Notes: generated by a model not told the origin, from the letters alone. A stretch of 64,000 nucleotides of DNA from Chalara sp. BL73 (GCA_918026815.1 CAKJVC010000201.1:248001-312000), one strand, 5' to 3'; shown: positions 1 to 11,569, numbered from the stretch's first letter. Program-made: numbers and translations.

Positions 1-1432
1 GAGCTCTAAATGAGAGGCATAGCTGAGTAGTTGAAGATGAGGAAAATTTTGTATAGCATTAATATGGAAGCTTAACCATGCATCTATATTGACTTGTTAT
101 GATCTTTTGTTGCTTTTTTTTACGGCTCTAGGCGAAATTGAAGGATCGTGAAGCCATATACATCACGGAACTGTGAGACTGCCTGTTATCTGCTGAGCGT
201 GCTTCCAATTAAGCGAATCCTGTTAGCATCTGCCCGCTTACTGCACTCACTTGCCGTGCGAATATAAAGCAGTTCCATGTTAGGGTCTCATTTCGTGCAA
301 GTACAACTTCTGGTTTTCAAAACAAGCCAGACCATAGTTGTTTCATAGTCAATGCTTATCATCTTCCAACTTGGAAGCATCCGTGATATATGTGAAGCCG
401 GTCTGAATGCTCCATAGCATCAAAGTCGTCCAGAACTTGCTCCATGTTCACAGGTGTACAGATATAGTTCCTAAGTCATCCCGTTTGAGCGCCGGCTTGT
501 TGTAATAATTTTACGCATGTTGTCGTCGATATTCCGGTCTGTGTATCCGATGCGGTTTTCATGTTCTTCCTAGAGGACGGAAGTATAGTTGGGAAGGACG
601 TGTACGCAAGAATGGTCTTCTTGGTTTTGTTTTTACGGATCGGTAATAGAGCCCTCTGCTTCGAGCTGGCATTTTCCGGGAAAGTGGCACTATATAGATG
701 AAGTCTCATTTCAAGTTGTGGCTCGGATCTTCATCTTGGTATCTTAATTTTTTTTCGTGATTTGAGGACGTCGGAATAGAATGGATCGGAATCATGGGGG
801 CGGCCGCACATGCCGACAGGAGCGTAGGGTTATTTTCGAACCATGATATTTACAAAGTAAATAGTTTAGAATTAAATTACCAAATCAGCATTTTTGAATT
901 GTTCGGCGAATATAGAAAGCAATGATAAGGGTTCTTCCCTCCAGAGTGAGGTAACATAAAACACATTTTGGCTTTCCTTGCTAAATGTCTACCTAGGTAG
1001 ATGCAAGCAACGAACATGAACAATAATTAAGGTGGGACAATAGGCTGTCGCTTAACATGATTAGTGATCAGAAGAAAAGGGGGCAACAGGGGGTTTGCCG
1101 ATTAAGTGACTCGCCCCAAGCAGTGATGTGCTGGCAAGACGAGGCCAGTCGGGAGTAAAGTACATTTAGATTGCATGAGCGATTTTGAGATTACATCTGC
1201 CAAGAATTTAGATTATGGAAGGTTTTTTAATGTGTTGAACATATAGCATGTAGCGTATTTACAACTTTACAAGATCCTCTTATAACAGAGTTCAAGCTAG
1301 TAAATAACTCCAGAATAAAAAGCTATTAAAGCTTGAAGACGTATTTATGTAATAAATGGCCAAGAAATAATCATATCGGAAAATTTACTGTACCACTCAT
1401 GTAGGAAGCAGAAAGGGAATAAATCCTGATCA
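1..1432. other. Gene-free left flank
   Basis: No reading frame here resembles a known family, and no tRNA-like cloverleaf or clear repeat was seen. The open frames are short and lack plausible splice partners. The stretch borders three decayed secondary-metabolism genes and may be part of the same eroded region. Confidence 0.4.
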
Positions 1433-2080
1433 TTGGAGGCATTGGAGCTCAAGGAGCAGGAGCGGGTCGGGATGCAAGCCGCCTTCAATTCCATAGCCCA
1501 AACTCTTCCTAACCTTTCCTCAAAAGCGAGCCTTACTCGGAGCCACCCCTTCATTTGGCATTCCAATCCATCGACCCCGCCTTGGTTAATACCAACAGCT
1601 CCAACATTGGTGACTAAGCAGAGATCTGATGGGGCATGGCAGCTTCGAGATAGCAGGAGAACACCACATCAAGTATTTTGTGCCGATGAGCGTGGAGCTA
1701 TCATGTCAGGCTATAAGGTGGAACCCCATATTTCGGACCAGCCATTTAATGGGAAGGCGGAGGTTGAGGATTGGATGATGGAAATATGAGATGGAACGTG
1801 TTGGCGAGTTGTATGCATTTGGAGACGTTGAGCGAGATTCTGGTGCCGTTCAGGGAGATTACGCATAGCGGTGAATCAGGGGATAAATTCAAAGTCGCCA
1901 TTGCGATGGTCGTCGGCTAGGAGCAGCTTGCACGGTCGTTTCAGGAGATTACTGGGAAGAATGTGGTTTCCATGATAATTACGCTTTATAGATGATTGGA
2001 CTTGGGGACGTTTCTTCTGGATAGGATGGTAGGAGTATTCGGTGGATGATAATAATCCAATATTGCAGAATTACGGGGAG
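1433..2080 (+). pseudogene. NmrA-like NAD(P)-binding protein remnant
   Basis: Fragments of an NmrA-like protein can be read on the plus strand, but never in one frame. An opening frame (1433-1789) contains FNGKAEVEDW, which resembles the 'SKARVEE' segment of the family, and then stops. A shifted frame continues with WNVLASCMHLETL, like the family's 'WTVLRPxMFMENL' stretch. After an internal stop it reads EQLARSFQEITGKNV, like the 'eqlaeafsevTGkkv' region. NmrA-like proteins are Rossmann-fold regulators or reductases related to atypical short-chain dehydrogenases, and are common in fungal secondary-metabolite clusters. Stops and frameshifts make this copy non-functional. The neighbours are a condensation-domain remnant and a dead exporter. 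The family call rests on motif likeness only. Confidence 0.5.
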
Positions 2081-2189
2081 GACTTTTCCAGACGTTAGGG
2101 TTCTTAAAGAGATTTTCTGAGATACAAGAGGACGGGGGAAGCTAGGCGTTGAAGGACTATCAGGACAGAATTGGAGAGTAGGAGTACTT

Positions 2190-2640
2190 CAAGCTTAGGC
2201 GATATTTCCATTGCGAATATCAAAAGTTTAACTCTTTATCATAGAGCACTCCACGCTAGTGTCTGCCTCACTTTCTACTTGGCGAATGAAACCAGTTGGC
2301 CCTCAGGACCTCCAAGAATCCTTGTCGTAGATCGCCTGTTTCTGGGTCTACAAGAAACGTTGTTCGAAGGCTTTCGTGTCAATATATAGCTTCGAAGAAT
2401 GCCCTTCTCAGCCGTGATGCATCGACATGGATACGGTAGTGGACCGTGCAATTATAGATTGTGGGATCATTCAAGCATCCTGTCAAGAACCAAACTCGGG
2501 CCTGTTCGTGCAATAATGGCGCCACTCTTTTAGACCCTTGACGAAAGCTTTGTAAGTATCGATTTTGCCTTTTTCGCTGGGACAATGGGTCTTATTGTCG
2601 CTAATTTCGACCGCCAGCGTTGTTGCGTTATCAGCATATT
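2190..2640 (-). pseudogene. Condensation-domain remnant of an NRPS or PKS-NRPS
   Basis: On the minus strand, reading down from about 2585, the translation holds the start of a condensation domain: QARVWFL, then NDPTIYNCTVHYRI, then SRLRRAFFEAIY. A stop codon (2379-2381) follows, and HESLRTTF and DPETGDLRQGFLE continue in the same frame. The stop sits where the family normally has Arg (RHESLRT), so a CGA to TGA change explains it. Further downstream, after a frameshift, QVESEAD and LNFDIRNG match the next part of such domains. The HHxxxDG catalytic motif and the adenylation domain were not found, so only the N-terminal part survives. Such domains join the acyl or peptidyl chain to an amino acid in NRPS and PKS-NRPS enzymes. 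No PKS domains remain in view, so the parent enzyme type is unresolved. Confidence 0.6.
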
Positions 2641-2846
2641 CTGTACCATTAGAATATGCTTGTAGGATTGATTGGCTTAAGCTGGAAAGGTAGAAGATCA
2701 GATTTCCAGTCAATGAATGTTAAAAAGCTATTCGACATCGCAGCTGAGCGTATATTTTGAGGCGGTATTAATGGAAGAGACAACGTGTGTAAAGGGTACA
2801 AGGTTTGTGATAAAGTAGACATAGCCAGTAGGAGACTTTCTAATTT

Positions 2847-4666
2847 ATCGCACTTGCTTGCCAAGGACTTCAAGAGAGTGATTCTGTTGCCAATGATGAT
2901 GCTTCCCTCGGGTGGCGCTTCTGGATTATTTTCCTTTCCCTCGCAGTCACATCTCTTTTAACTGCTAGTGAGTAGTTCCACCTAGTTATAAAGCCCACAA
3001 GATGATGCCCATAACTGTCTTCCCGTAGTATTAAATATGTGCCGACTTTAAGCGATTCAAGTCAAGGCAACCGTCACACCGACTGCTCTTCCAACAATAT
3101 CGCATGATCTTGACGCCGGCAAGGTATATGTGTGGGTATATGTGTGGTTCGCCAATGCTTTCTTCTTTGACAAGCACCGCTGTGCAGCCTCTGTATAGGC
3201 AATTTGCCAATGTATTCGCCTGGCCCACCATGGTGGCAGTCGCATTACTCGCCTTTGGCAGTGGCATTAGCGGTGGCTCAACGTCAGCTGCTGTGTTAAT
3301 CGCTGGACGAGCAATACAGGGTATGGGATTAGGTGGCGTCAACGTCATGATCGATATGATCGTTTGCGATCTTGCCCCTCTTCAGAAGAGAGGCAACTTC
3401 GTTGGGTTAATATATGCTGTTTTTGCGGTAGGACCCTCGATAGAACCGCTTGTTGGGGAAGTGTTTGTAGACCGAGTTGCCTGGCGATGCAAGTGGCCTG
3501 AGCTATCGTATTTATCATTCACTGACTGTAGCAGGGATCTTTTATATCTGCCTACCAATATGCAGTGCACCTCTAATCCTCATGCTGCTCTTCCTTCACG
3601 TCAAATATCAAAAGGATACAACCTTTAAGCGGAAAATGGCTCGTATCGACTGGCTGGGGAATGGCCTTCTCATAGCTTCTGTTGCTGTTCTCTTGGCCCT
3701 CACGTGTGGTGGACCTCTTATCCATGGTTATCATGGCGAGTAGTTTTACCTCTTGTGCTTGGTTTTCTTAAAATTATCGCCTTCCATATCAATGAAGCCT
3801 CAAAATTTTGCATCGAACCTACGATACCACCACCCTTATTCACCAACCGGACCCCTTTCCTCGCCTTCGTGATTATCTTTCTCCATGGCGCCTTGACCTA
3901 TTGAATGGTTTATTTTCTTCCTGTTTATTTCCAGAGCGTTCTCGGAAGTACTCCGACCAGATCAGGCGTTCCTTTATTGCCTACTGTCATTTCCAGCGTC
4001 CCATTCGCGATTGTGGCAGGAGCATTCACTACGGGTACAGGTCGCTACAAACTGCCTTTGATTGTTGGTTTTGCCTTTATGACCGTTGGCGTCGGTCTCT
4101 TTACTCTCATCGACTCCTCCGCGAGTATGGACGCATGGGTCGGGTCTCAATTCATCGCTGCTATAGGTACCGGCCTAGCGATCACGCCCTCACTCCCAGC
4201 AGCACAGGCCGAGCTTCCTGGATCAGATGTAGCGGCTTCCACAGCGACATGGTCCTTTCTCCGGAGTTTTAGGTCGATTTAAGGGTTTCGATACCAGCAG
4301 CAGTCTTCAATAACCGATTCGATACGCTGGCTAGGGAAAAAATCAGTGATGCTGCCACTAGATCACGATTGGTGGAGGGAATTGCGTATGAGCAAGCCTC
4401 TCGCGAGTTCATCAACTCGTTTTTCTCGGATGTGAGAGATCAGGTTGTTGGTACATATAGTGGAGTAATGAAGATGGTATGGCAGGTCGCGCTTACTTTC
4501 ACCATTCTTAGATTTTTAACAAGTTTGGGGGTTGAAAGAGATTGAGCTGAGAAAGCCATTGGACACAGAATACGGAATGGAGAATGCTAAAATGAAGAGG
4601 GCAAAATTGATCGCCAAAGATGTCCACGTTGAACAAAATAAGAAAGCCAACACAGAGTTGGACTGA
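2847..4666 (+). pseudogene. MFS exporter (DHA2, 14-TM type), broken
   Basis: A nearly full-length drug:proton antiporter can be followed across several frames. GWRFWIIFLSL opens it (2910). A probable intron (2968-3061) leads to ATVTPTALPTIS and, after a frameshift near 3110-3160, TSTAVQPLY. GRAIQGMGLGGVN is the family's motif C-like region. Further segments are IDWLGNG (3655), WRVVLPLVLG and FLPVYFQSVLG, then IPAAVFNNRFD (4291). The last frame gives ELRKPLDTEYG and ends at 4664-4666. Breaks seen: a stop at 3741, a TGA (3902-3904) where the family has Trp before the FLPVYFQ segment, and frameshifts near 3500, 3720, 4265 and 4540. No ATG lies in frame before the first conserved segment. Family members export toxins, often from biosynthetic clusters. 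Confidence 0.8.
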
Positions 4667-5915
4667 GTCCTATAAAAATGTATCCATTTGTCGTAAGCGA
4701 CCGTCGAAGGCTACAAGTAATGTGTACTAAATACTGAACATTAGAATGCTCGCTCATACTACAATTCGAGTTTGTGGCTGCGGAAATTTATAAATCGGCG
4801 CCTCTAATACATTGAGCATAAGGAGCTTTGTGTAATGGGTTGTAAGATTTTTCTCGCCTCAACCTAGAGGAATCTAATTCGTTATTGCAATTGAGCATTT
4901 TTAATTTTCCTATGGATTGCCCATTAAAATGAGAAAAACTTCGAAGCAAGAATTGTGAGTTCCACGCATGTTTCATCTGAACGTGACGTCTGAGGAGGTC
5001 CCTGAAGAAACAACTTGCTCCCAAGTTCCTTACCCATACTGCGTCCAATAATTGAAACAGGCATTCCAAGTGACCCTTATCGGATGCCAACACCTTGACA
5101 GATGCTTGGACTGAGATTTGCACGTTGTGTTCGCTTGGACCAGCCAGCTCTAAGACTGGGGAGCAGCGTGTTCTACGTATGCCCAGAGATGTAGCGTGAC
5201 TTGGCGGCTCGCGACCTGCAGAAAGCAAGATTTGGAAGAAACCATGACATCGCCATCACGAGATTGCGAGCGGAGGAAGGCAGTTGAAAGAGATAATTTT
5301 GAGAATATGTGATAAGTTATAGTAGAGATGCCAGTGTGATTGTTGAATAAAGAAGAGAAAAACGATACTGAGTATACTTTACTAAAGCTAGAAGAATGCC
5401 AAGTGCCTAGAGTGAGCTAACTCAAAAGCAAGCTTTCCTGTGGACGCGTTGCCCAGAGATCCTCCCCTGAGACAAAAACAAAACAACAACATATCCGCTT
5501 CGTCGTGATAGCGAAATGCCCATTAAAAAAAAGCTCCAGAACAGCTGCCGAGTTGGCCCTAGATAGGCTGATGCCGATTTTGCCATTCGCTGTCTGAGAT
5601 GAATTATGCATGCTTCCGGCCACACGGCGCGGTGGCCAAGCGACAGGCTGTGGGTTGGCCATGCAGGATGAGCCAAGTTTCATAATGCTCCTCCTCGTCA
5701 CTATGCTCTCCTTTCTCTTGTTCGGACTTCATCTGTTCTTCAATTGCTGTGAATCACGCATAGGAGTGAGGAGTCTCTTCCTTTGGTTGATTGTTGCAGT
5801 TTGCGATCATCTGCCTGCCCAATTCATCTTCACTTAGAACTCTCACAAGCGGCACAACCTTAGGAAACCACCACTACCTCAATACTCGCCAGCGCCTGCC
5901 TTAGATCAAGTCGAA
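4667..5915. other. Intergenic region before the cation exchanger
   Basis: No supported gene. The last 250 bases before 5916 are pyrimidine-rich on the plus strand (several CT-rich runs), as is common in fungal promoters and 5' leaders. A minus-strand frame at 4788-5228 has no recognisable family or splice structure. Confidence 0.4.
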
Positions 5916-7386
5916 ATGGGCCTCTTCACACGCCGACGACCTCGTACCGGGCCTCGCACTCGGCGATACGAGGAGAAGAGCACACCATATAATCTCGAGA
6001 TGAAGCACAGTCGCAGTCGATCCGGGTCTGGGAACCCCAATATCTTCCAAGACACCTCGAACCAGCAGATCCTCCCCACCGCAGGCAGTGGACTCAATCA
6101 CAATGGGCACAAGATAACGCCGGGTATACAGCCGGAAGGAGAAAGTGGCAGGAAAGGCATACACCCAATTCATTTCCTTCGAATCTGCTGGAAATCTTCG
6201 AGTCGGTTTTCCCTGCTGTGCAATATCCTCTGGCCCTTTGTACCTGCTGCCATTGTGGTTCGATACACACGCCATGATCTCCATCTTTGGATCTTCATTT
6301 TGAATTATATCGCCATGATCCCATGTGCCAATCTTATTGGCTTTGCTGGCCAAGAGTTGTCCCGGAAGCTGCATAAAGTGTTTGGAGTGTTGCTGGAAAC
6401 TACGCTAGGATCCGTGGTTGAGATTGTCATGTTCATGGTTTTGATCACCGATGATCAGTTTCAGGTTATTCAAGCTGCAATTCTAGGGTCTATTCTGGCC
6501 ACTCAATTACTTTGTCTGGGCATGTGCTTTGCTGTAGGTGGACTTCGCCATGATGAGCAGACTTTCGACGAGGTCCTTGGTGAGGTTGGTAGTGATCTGC
6601 TTCTTACAGCGTAAGTCAATCACAATTCCCTGGCTAAGGCAGGCGACTGACCATTGTAGGGGATTTGGTCTTATCATTCCGGCCGCTTTCCGTGCAGCGC
6701 TTGCGTCCGACTTTGGAGAGAATCTGACAGAAGAAGGACTGGCGGATAAAGTTCTATCGGTTTCTCGCGTAACAGCGATTCTTCTCATAGTATCTTATGC
6801 TATCTACGTGTGGTTCCAGATGCGCACTCACGAGGGCATCTACGACAAGATTTTTGAAGCAGATGAGCAGAAGGACCTGGACAGACACAAGGATCTTCGT
6901 AAAGCTAAGCTCACTTTCACGGAATGCATTATCGCTTTAGCAGTTTCTATCACTCTGGTCACCATCATTTCCATCAGCTTAGTGGAGCAGATCCACTATA
7001 TTGTTGAAGAGAGGCATATCTCTGACAGTTTCGTGGGTTTGATTCTTGTTCCTTTGGTAGAGAAATTCGCAGAGCATCTTACCGCTATAGACGAGGCCTG
7101 GGACAATCAGATGAATATGGCGCTTGCACACGTTCTTGGGGCCACTATCCAGACGGCGCTCTTCAATGGACCTCTTGTGGTGCTTGTTGGCTGGGGTCTG
7201 AACAAACCTATGGACTTTAATTTCTCATTGTTTAACGTTGTAGTGTTGATTCTGGCCATTCTCGTGGTAGGCAACTTCTTGAGGGACCAAAAGTCGAATT
7301 ACCTAGAAGGATCGCTCTGCGTAATCATCTATATCAATATCGCTGTTGCTGCGTTCTACTATCCGAATCCACCCGCGGCTCACTGA
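5916..7386 (+). CDS. Divergent CAX-type cation/proton exchanger (Vcx1-like)
   Basis: Two exons, 5916-6610 and 6660-7386, joined across a 49-nt intron (GTAAGT, branch ACTGAC, TAG), give 473 residues. After a basic, Ser-rich N-terminal tail of about 100 residues comes a run of hydrophobic segments typical of Ca2+/H+ exchangers of vacuolar membranes. The first alpha-repeat reads LLETTLGSVVEIVM and the second LVPLVEKFAEHLTA. The acidic residue of each repeat is kept, but the Asn of the usual GNxxE signature is Ser in the first, and Gly-Asn is Glu-Lys in the second. Late segments (GATIQTALFNGPLVV, VVGNFLRDQKSNYLEG) match fungal members. Length is normal and no frame break is seen. Ion specificity cannot be inferred with the signature altered, so calcium transport is only a family-level guess. 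Confidence 0.85.
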
Positions 7387-8196
7387 TTAAATTGAGAAGG
7401 ATAACATGGAATGATGTTGCTGTGGATTATTTTTAGCGTGCGGTCTTTGCTGAATTATAGCTTGGAAGGTATATTTGCATAGACCGGGTTGGACTTTCAG
7501 AAACGCGCAATTGCATTTTTTTAGGCGAATGACTGGTTCTGCAAATCGACGGAGCAAAGGATGGCGCTATTGTGGGAAACATCTGGAGGGAATTAGGCTT
7601 ATGATATCAGTAAACGAGGATCCTTACGACGAAGTCTGTGAGTGCAGTGTGTTTATTCCTGTGTGATCTATTGTGACTCCGTCGAGCATTGAACGGAAAT
7701 TGATCTGGGTACCGAGATGCAGTTATCAGTACATTCCGTTAATCGCCCACTTGAATATCTTCAGTTTCTATATGTTTAACTTTCCTTTTAGGTGTGTCAG
7801 GACATAGATACTTGAACTGGGCTCTTTCTCTTCTATCATACCACTGCTGTTTTAAGCACTTTTGGAAGCTTTTTCATACCTTCATTTCGTTGCTGTTACC
7901 AATTCGAGCAGTCCAAGTCATGTATTGAAAGAGCATCTAATGGGGCGGATTTTGCTCTGGAATCCCGAAGTTGGTGATCGCCACGCCGCCTAGCACCAGA
8001 CAGCAGATCAGCTCTCACATTAATATAAAATCTGGTAAGCCACCCAGGCATGCGGCAAGTATGTAGAAGGCTTTTCTTCGCTATCGTCTATGTTACTTCC
8101 CAAAGCATCGCAATGCAACCATCCAATAGCGCATAAGACCTAAACTCCAAACTCTCCAGCTCCACGCGATTGTTTCCGATACCTCAGGATTCGTGC
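7387..8196. other. Intergenic, no gene seen
   Basis: This is the stretch between the end of the exchanger and the 3' end of the minus-strand hypothetical gene. Short frames at 7475-7666 and on the minus strand show no family likeness. The GC content of the neighbouring gene (8.2-9.0 kb) is clearly higher than here. Confidence 0.35.
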
Positions 8197-9044
8197 CTAG
8201 GACCAGGGTCCAACCTGGCCAGCCGTTGCCGATGGTGATCCGAGATATCTTTCTCTGGACGCCTCTCCAAATTGCAAAGCCATATTCCGGGACCAAGCGG
8301 CCCGCGGGTTGAATGGGTCGCCGATATCGTGGGCGCGGAAGCTGGATAGGGCGGGCCAAGCACGTCTGCCAGCGAGAGCGTCAGGAGGAGCGACGACGGC
8401 GCGGCTGTAATGAAGCAGGGGCGAGGTGAATCGTGCTGACAGTGCGGTAGCCTTGCATTTGCGATCGCGCGAGGCGAGAACTTGCGCATCTGGGGCATCG
8501 GGACGGGCTCTCTTGAGGCTTTGAGCCAGGCAATCACGTCTACGCCAGTCATCGCTTTTCATCGCAGCACCTAGGGGGCGTTCGGTTGGGTGCTGGTGAT
8601 ATCCGGATGCGGTTGCCTCGTCTTGACCCCGTAGGCGTTCGTATAGTAATACTTGTGAACGGTTAGTATATTTCCTCTTCGCTGCTGGATGGGGAGCATC
8701 ATAGTTGCTCAGAGGAGAGGCTTTCGTGCGCCATAATGGAGTACTCGTGACGGCAGCGGCTCGCCCAGCAACGTTCTCGCTATCATGATCGTCCCAGTTG
8801 AGGTTTCCTTTGAGGTCCGCATCTGGATTTTGGGATGATTTACGAGGCTGGGCTATACCTAGAACTTTAAATACAAGTTAGCCTTGTTCTTGTGGACAAA
8901 GGGGGCTGTGGATTACTTACCTTGGATCGCGGTGGTGGAGGAGGCGGATGGGCTTGGGAGGGTAGCATCTGGCGTTGCGCCGGAATGAGAGGATATCTTG
9001 GGTTTCTTGAAGAATTTTGCGAATCTGCTTTCTGCCGGAGCCAT
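8197..9044 (-). CDS. Hypothetical protein, 261 residues
   Basis: I do not recognise this protein. The model starts at an ATG in good context (CACCATGG, 9044). Exon 1 (9044-8921) ends at a GTAAGT donor, a 62-nt intron follows (8859-8920, acceptor CTAG), and exon 2 (8858-8197) stays open for 220 codons. The start is MAPAESRFAKFFKKPKISS, a basic, Ser/Pro-rich N terminus. The rest is polar, rich in Arg, Ala and Ser, with no signal peptide or membrane segment. Base composition is GC-richer than the flanks. A second minus-strand frame (8359-8093) is also open across the 3' half and encodes a Trp-rich stretch, so the C terminus could differ if a further intron is used. The exact splice phase match supports a real gene. 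Function is unknown. Confidence 0.55.
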
Positions 9045-10594
9045 GGTGGTCCAGTGATGGGATGTTTGCGGAAGCAGCAGATAGGAAGTCTCGAGCTATA
9101 CCTCTAATCTAAGGCTTTTCAGAGGAGCGGTCTATCGTAGATGCAAGGAATCGAATGACCTGCTGTGATGCAAGAACGTAATCCTTCGGTTTGGTAGTCA
9201 CATCTTAAAGTAGGAAACCGGCTACTCTGCGCTGTCGTTAATATTTCTAGCTTCAGGACGGCGCACAATGGGTGAATAGAGACAATATTACCCTTTTGCG
9301 TCGTATTGTCACGAACTTCACCTGAGGCGGCATTAATGTTGGAGAGGACACATAGGAATTATGCTCTTTGGTTGATTCTACTATTGTTCTAACTTAAACT
9401 GTTCATATGTTTTTAGAGCATGGAAGCAATTTGTTTGAAAATTCTGTACGTATTTAACAGTCTGAATTCAGGTAACCTGTCATGATGAATTGACTTCGTG
9501 CGGTTTAGAAGTGTGAATGCCCAATTCAGGTACCATACACTACTCAAAGAGGAACATTAAAAACGGGAATAACACGAGTACTGCTGGATAGGCAACCTGG
9601 CTTCCGAGAGGTAGAGAAGAACAAGGGCATCTCCATAGTGGAGCCACATCGAACATCCATGCCAATAAATGCGTTTGCAATGTCTCGAAGCCCTGCTCTC
9701 AAGAAAACGATACAGCTGCGGTGAGAGAGAACAACTTGACTCTCTCCTAATGCCTTGACACTCCTGAACTTTTTCAGATCTTGAGATATCAATATAATAG
9801 GATGAGCAGAGAGCGGGAGATTAATGGAAGATGGAACCCACAAGGGTATACACATCACAGCCTTGTCGGAGTTGCAATATCTGAGAAACGTTCAAGCCGA
9901 TGGTGAGGAATGAGATTTGATGACCACCGGGGTGTCCTATATTTCAAGAACGCTGAAAAAAACCTGGACGAGAATAGGGAGCAGAGCTATCGCCTTTTCC
10001 AGCTGCGTCTTACGTATATGGCCTCACTTTGTGTTGCGGTATCTCTGACTACTACCTGTTATAAAAGCCGTAGTATTGGGATAATGGGAGGGATAAATAT
10101 GATGATCTCTACTGGCTAAACCTCGGTGTGATTTTGGAATAGATGGCATCTGTATCCCAGGCCACAAGCGTGAGTTCGACAAGGTAATATAGGCGAGATA
10201 TTGGCGTACCTTGAAATTGGTGGAGCTCAAAAGCAGTAATATATTCCGGTATATAAAGCACTTTATTTCTCATTGGTGGATCTTCGGCAAAGGGAGTTTG
10301 CGGACGAGACTCCGAACGAGATGTGATGTGACGAAACTGGCGTGGGTTGGGGTATGGGTTACCAGAGCAAGACCCGTGATAGGTTATTAAGGCTCGGACA
10401 TGAATTGGAGTTCACGACATGAACTTCTTGTAAGTAGCAATATGTCGAGCAGGAAATGATACCTTGAGGGTTCCCAAAATTTGCTTTCAGGTTTTGGCAT
10501 CTACATGTTAATTTTGTTCATTCCCCTATGTATGGAACCGCAATATCTACAAGAATGTTGAACGTGCCCCAGATACAAGATACCATCCGAAAAA
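9045..10594. other. Intergenic, no supported gene
   Basis: This holds the upstream region of the minus-strand hypothetical gene plus AT-rich sequence. A 104-codon minus frame at 9544-9858 begins with a non-ATG codon and matches nothing I know. No RNA gene or repeat was recognised. Confidence 0.35.
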
Positions 10595-10738
10595 ATGCTG
10601 TTCAAGGCGAAGCTTCTCACATCTATTCTCACCATCTCTTTCTTGCCCTCACTCCCATTAACGGCTTCTCCAGTCCACCTGATTATGCGCGGTAGCTGTC
10701 CCAGTAGCTGTAGATACGGGTCTGCTGACCAGCAGTGA
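10595..10738 (+). CDS. Possible small secreted protein ORF (47 aa)
   Basis: This short plus-strand frame starts with ATG and encodes a convincing secretion signal: a basic start (MLFKAKLL) followed by a hydrophobic core and an Ala-Ser cleavage-like site near residue 25. About 22 residues follow, including two Cys, and then a stop. The 3' half runs antisense over the last codons of the metalloprotease gene. It may be a small secreted peptide, a first exon of something longer whose splice partner I cannot see, or chance. No homologue is recognised, so confidence is low. Confidence 0.22.
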   Translation: MLFKAKLLTSILTISFLPSLPLTASPVHLIMRGSCPSSCRYGSADQQ

Positions 10739-11569
10739 ACTCCTCATAGCAGGAATCGTAGGTGTAATCCATGTAGTTGTGGATAGGATCCACGCCAGCG
10801 CTAGTGCAAGTATCACGACCAGTTGGGCATCCAGATGCGGCAGAGGCCTCGGCAGGGGTATCAGAGACGGAATCTCCAGTGCCGGAGCATCCACCCTGGA
10901 AAGTGTGGTAAAGACCGAACCAATGACCGACTTCGTGGGTAGCGGTCTGGCCAAGGTTGTAGTTGGTAGCCGATCCGCCTGGTACGGTGCTGGATAGAAT
11001 GGTGCAGCCGTCGTAGTAGAAGTCGTTGCTGCCGGTGGTCGTGCTGACCGGGAAGTAGCAGTATCCAAGGTAGTCCATGGAGTTGACAAAGTAAAGGTTA
11101 AGGTCCGCATAGGTACCTTTGCGGAGAGCCTTCTTCATGGTCAGCTCGGAGCCGTCCGAGGCCCACCCGCTGTTCACGGTCCAGTCAGTGCCGAGGAGCG
11201 TGAATGAGATGCCGTGTGGTGCATATGCAGTGTTGAGGACGCTAATTTGATTGTTCACTGTGGTTTGCTAAAATTAAACGTTAATTTTGAAGGATCTCGA
11301 CTAGATGATAGTCCGAGTCTTACGCTGAGGTAACCGCCAGAAACGGATGAAGAGGCAGCCAAGACATGAGCGTAGACGTTGACCGCGATTGTCGCCCGGG
11401 AGGAGAGAGCGACATCGCCGGCAGCTCGAGCCGCATCCTCTTTGACCTGGAAAGCCTTGGATATCGCAAATTGCTCCTCCGTTGGGTCAGAAGTGCCACA
11501 GTCGCGCTGCAGTTGAGCAACAGTGCCGGTGGCCACGAGGGCGGAGAACAAGAGCTGCTTGAATTGCAT
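10683..11569 (-). CDS. Secreted M43-family zinc metalloprotease (Mep1-like)
   Basis: Exon 1 (11569-11324) and exon 2 (11267-10683) flank a 56-nt intron and give 276 residues. A signal peptide opens the protein ([19 protein letters not shown]). The catalytic zinc motif [11 protein letters not shown] lies at residues 193-203, which is the HExxHxxGxxH pattern of metzincins. The Met-turn NYMDY is near residue 248. Eight Cys in the mature part suggest disulfides. This is the pappalysin/cytophagalysin (M43) family, to which the fungal secreted metalloprotease Mep1 belongs. These enzymes cleave proteins outside the cell and are often linked to nutrition or host interaction. Length, motifs and frame are intact. 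Substrate and regulation cannot be read from the sequence. Confidence 0.93.

Noticed and set aside
2483..2713. Minus-strand frame containing KGLKEWRHY, recalling the RNase H region of Ty3/gypsy retrotransposons
   Set aside because: The overlapping frame on the same strand matches a condensation domain over a much longer stretch, so the short retroelement likeness is chance.
9544..9858. 104-codon minus-strand frame
   Set aside because: Non-ATG start, no splice partner and no family likeness on either strand.
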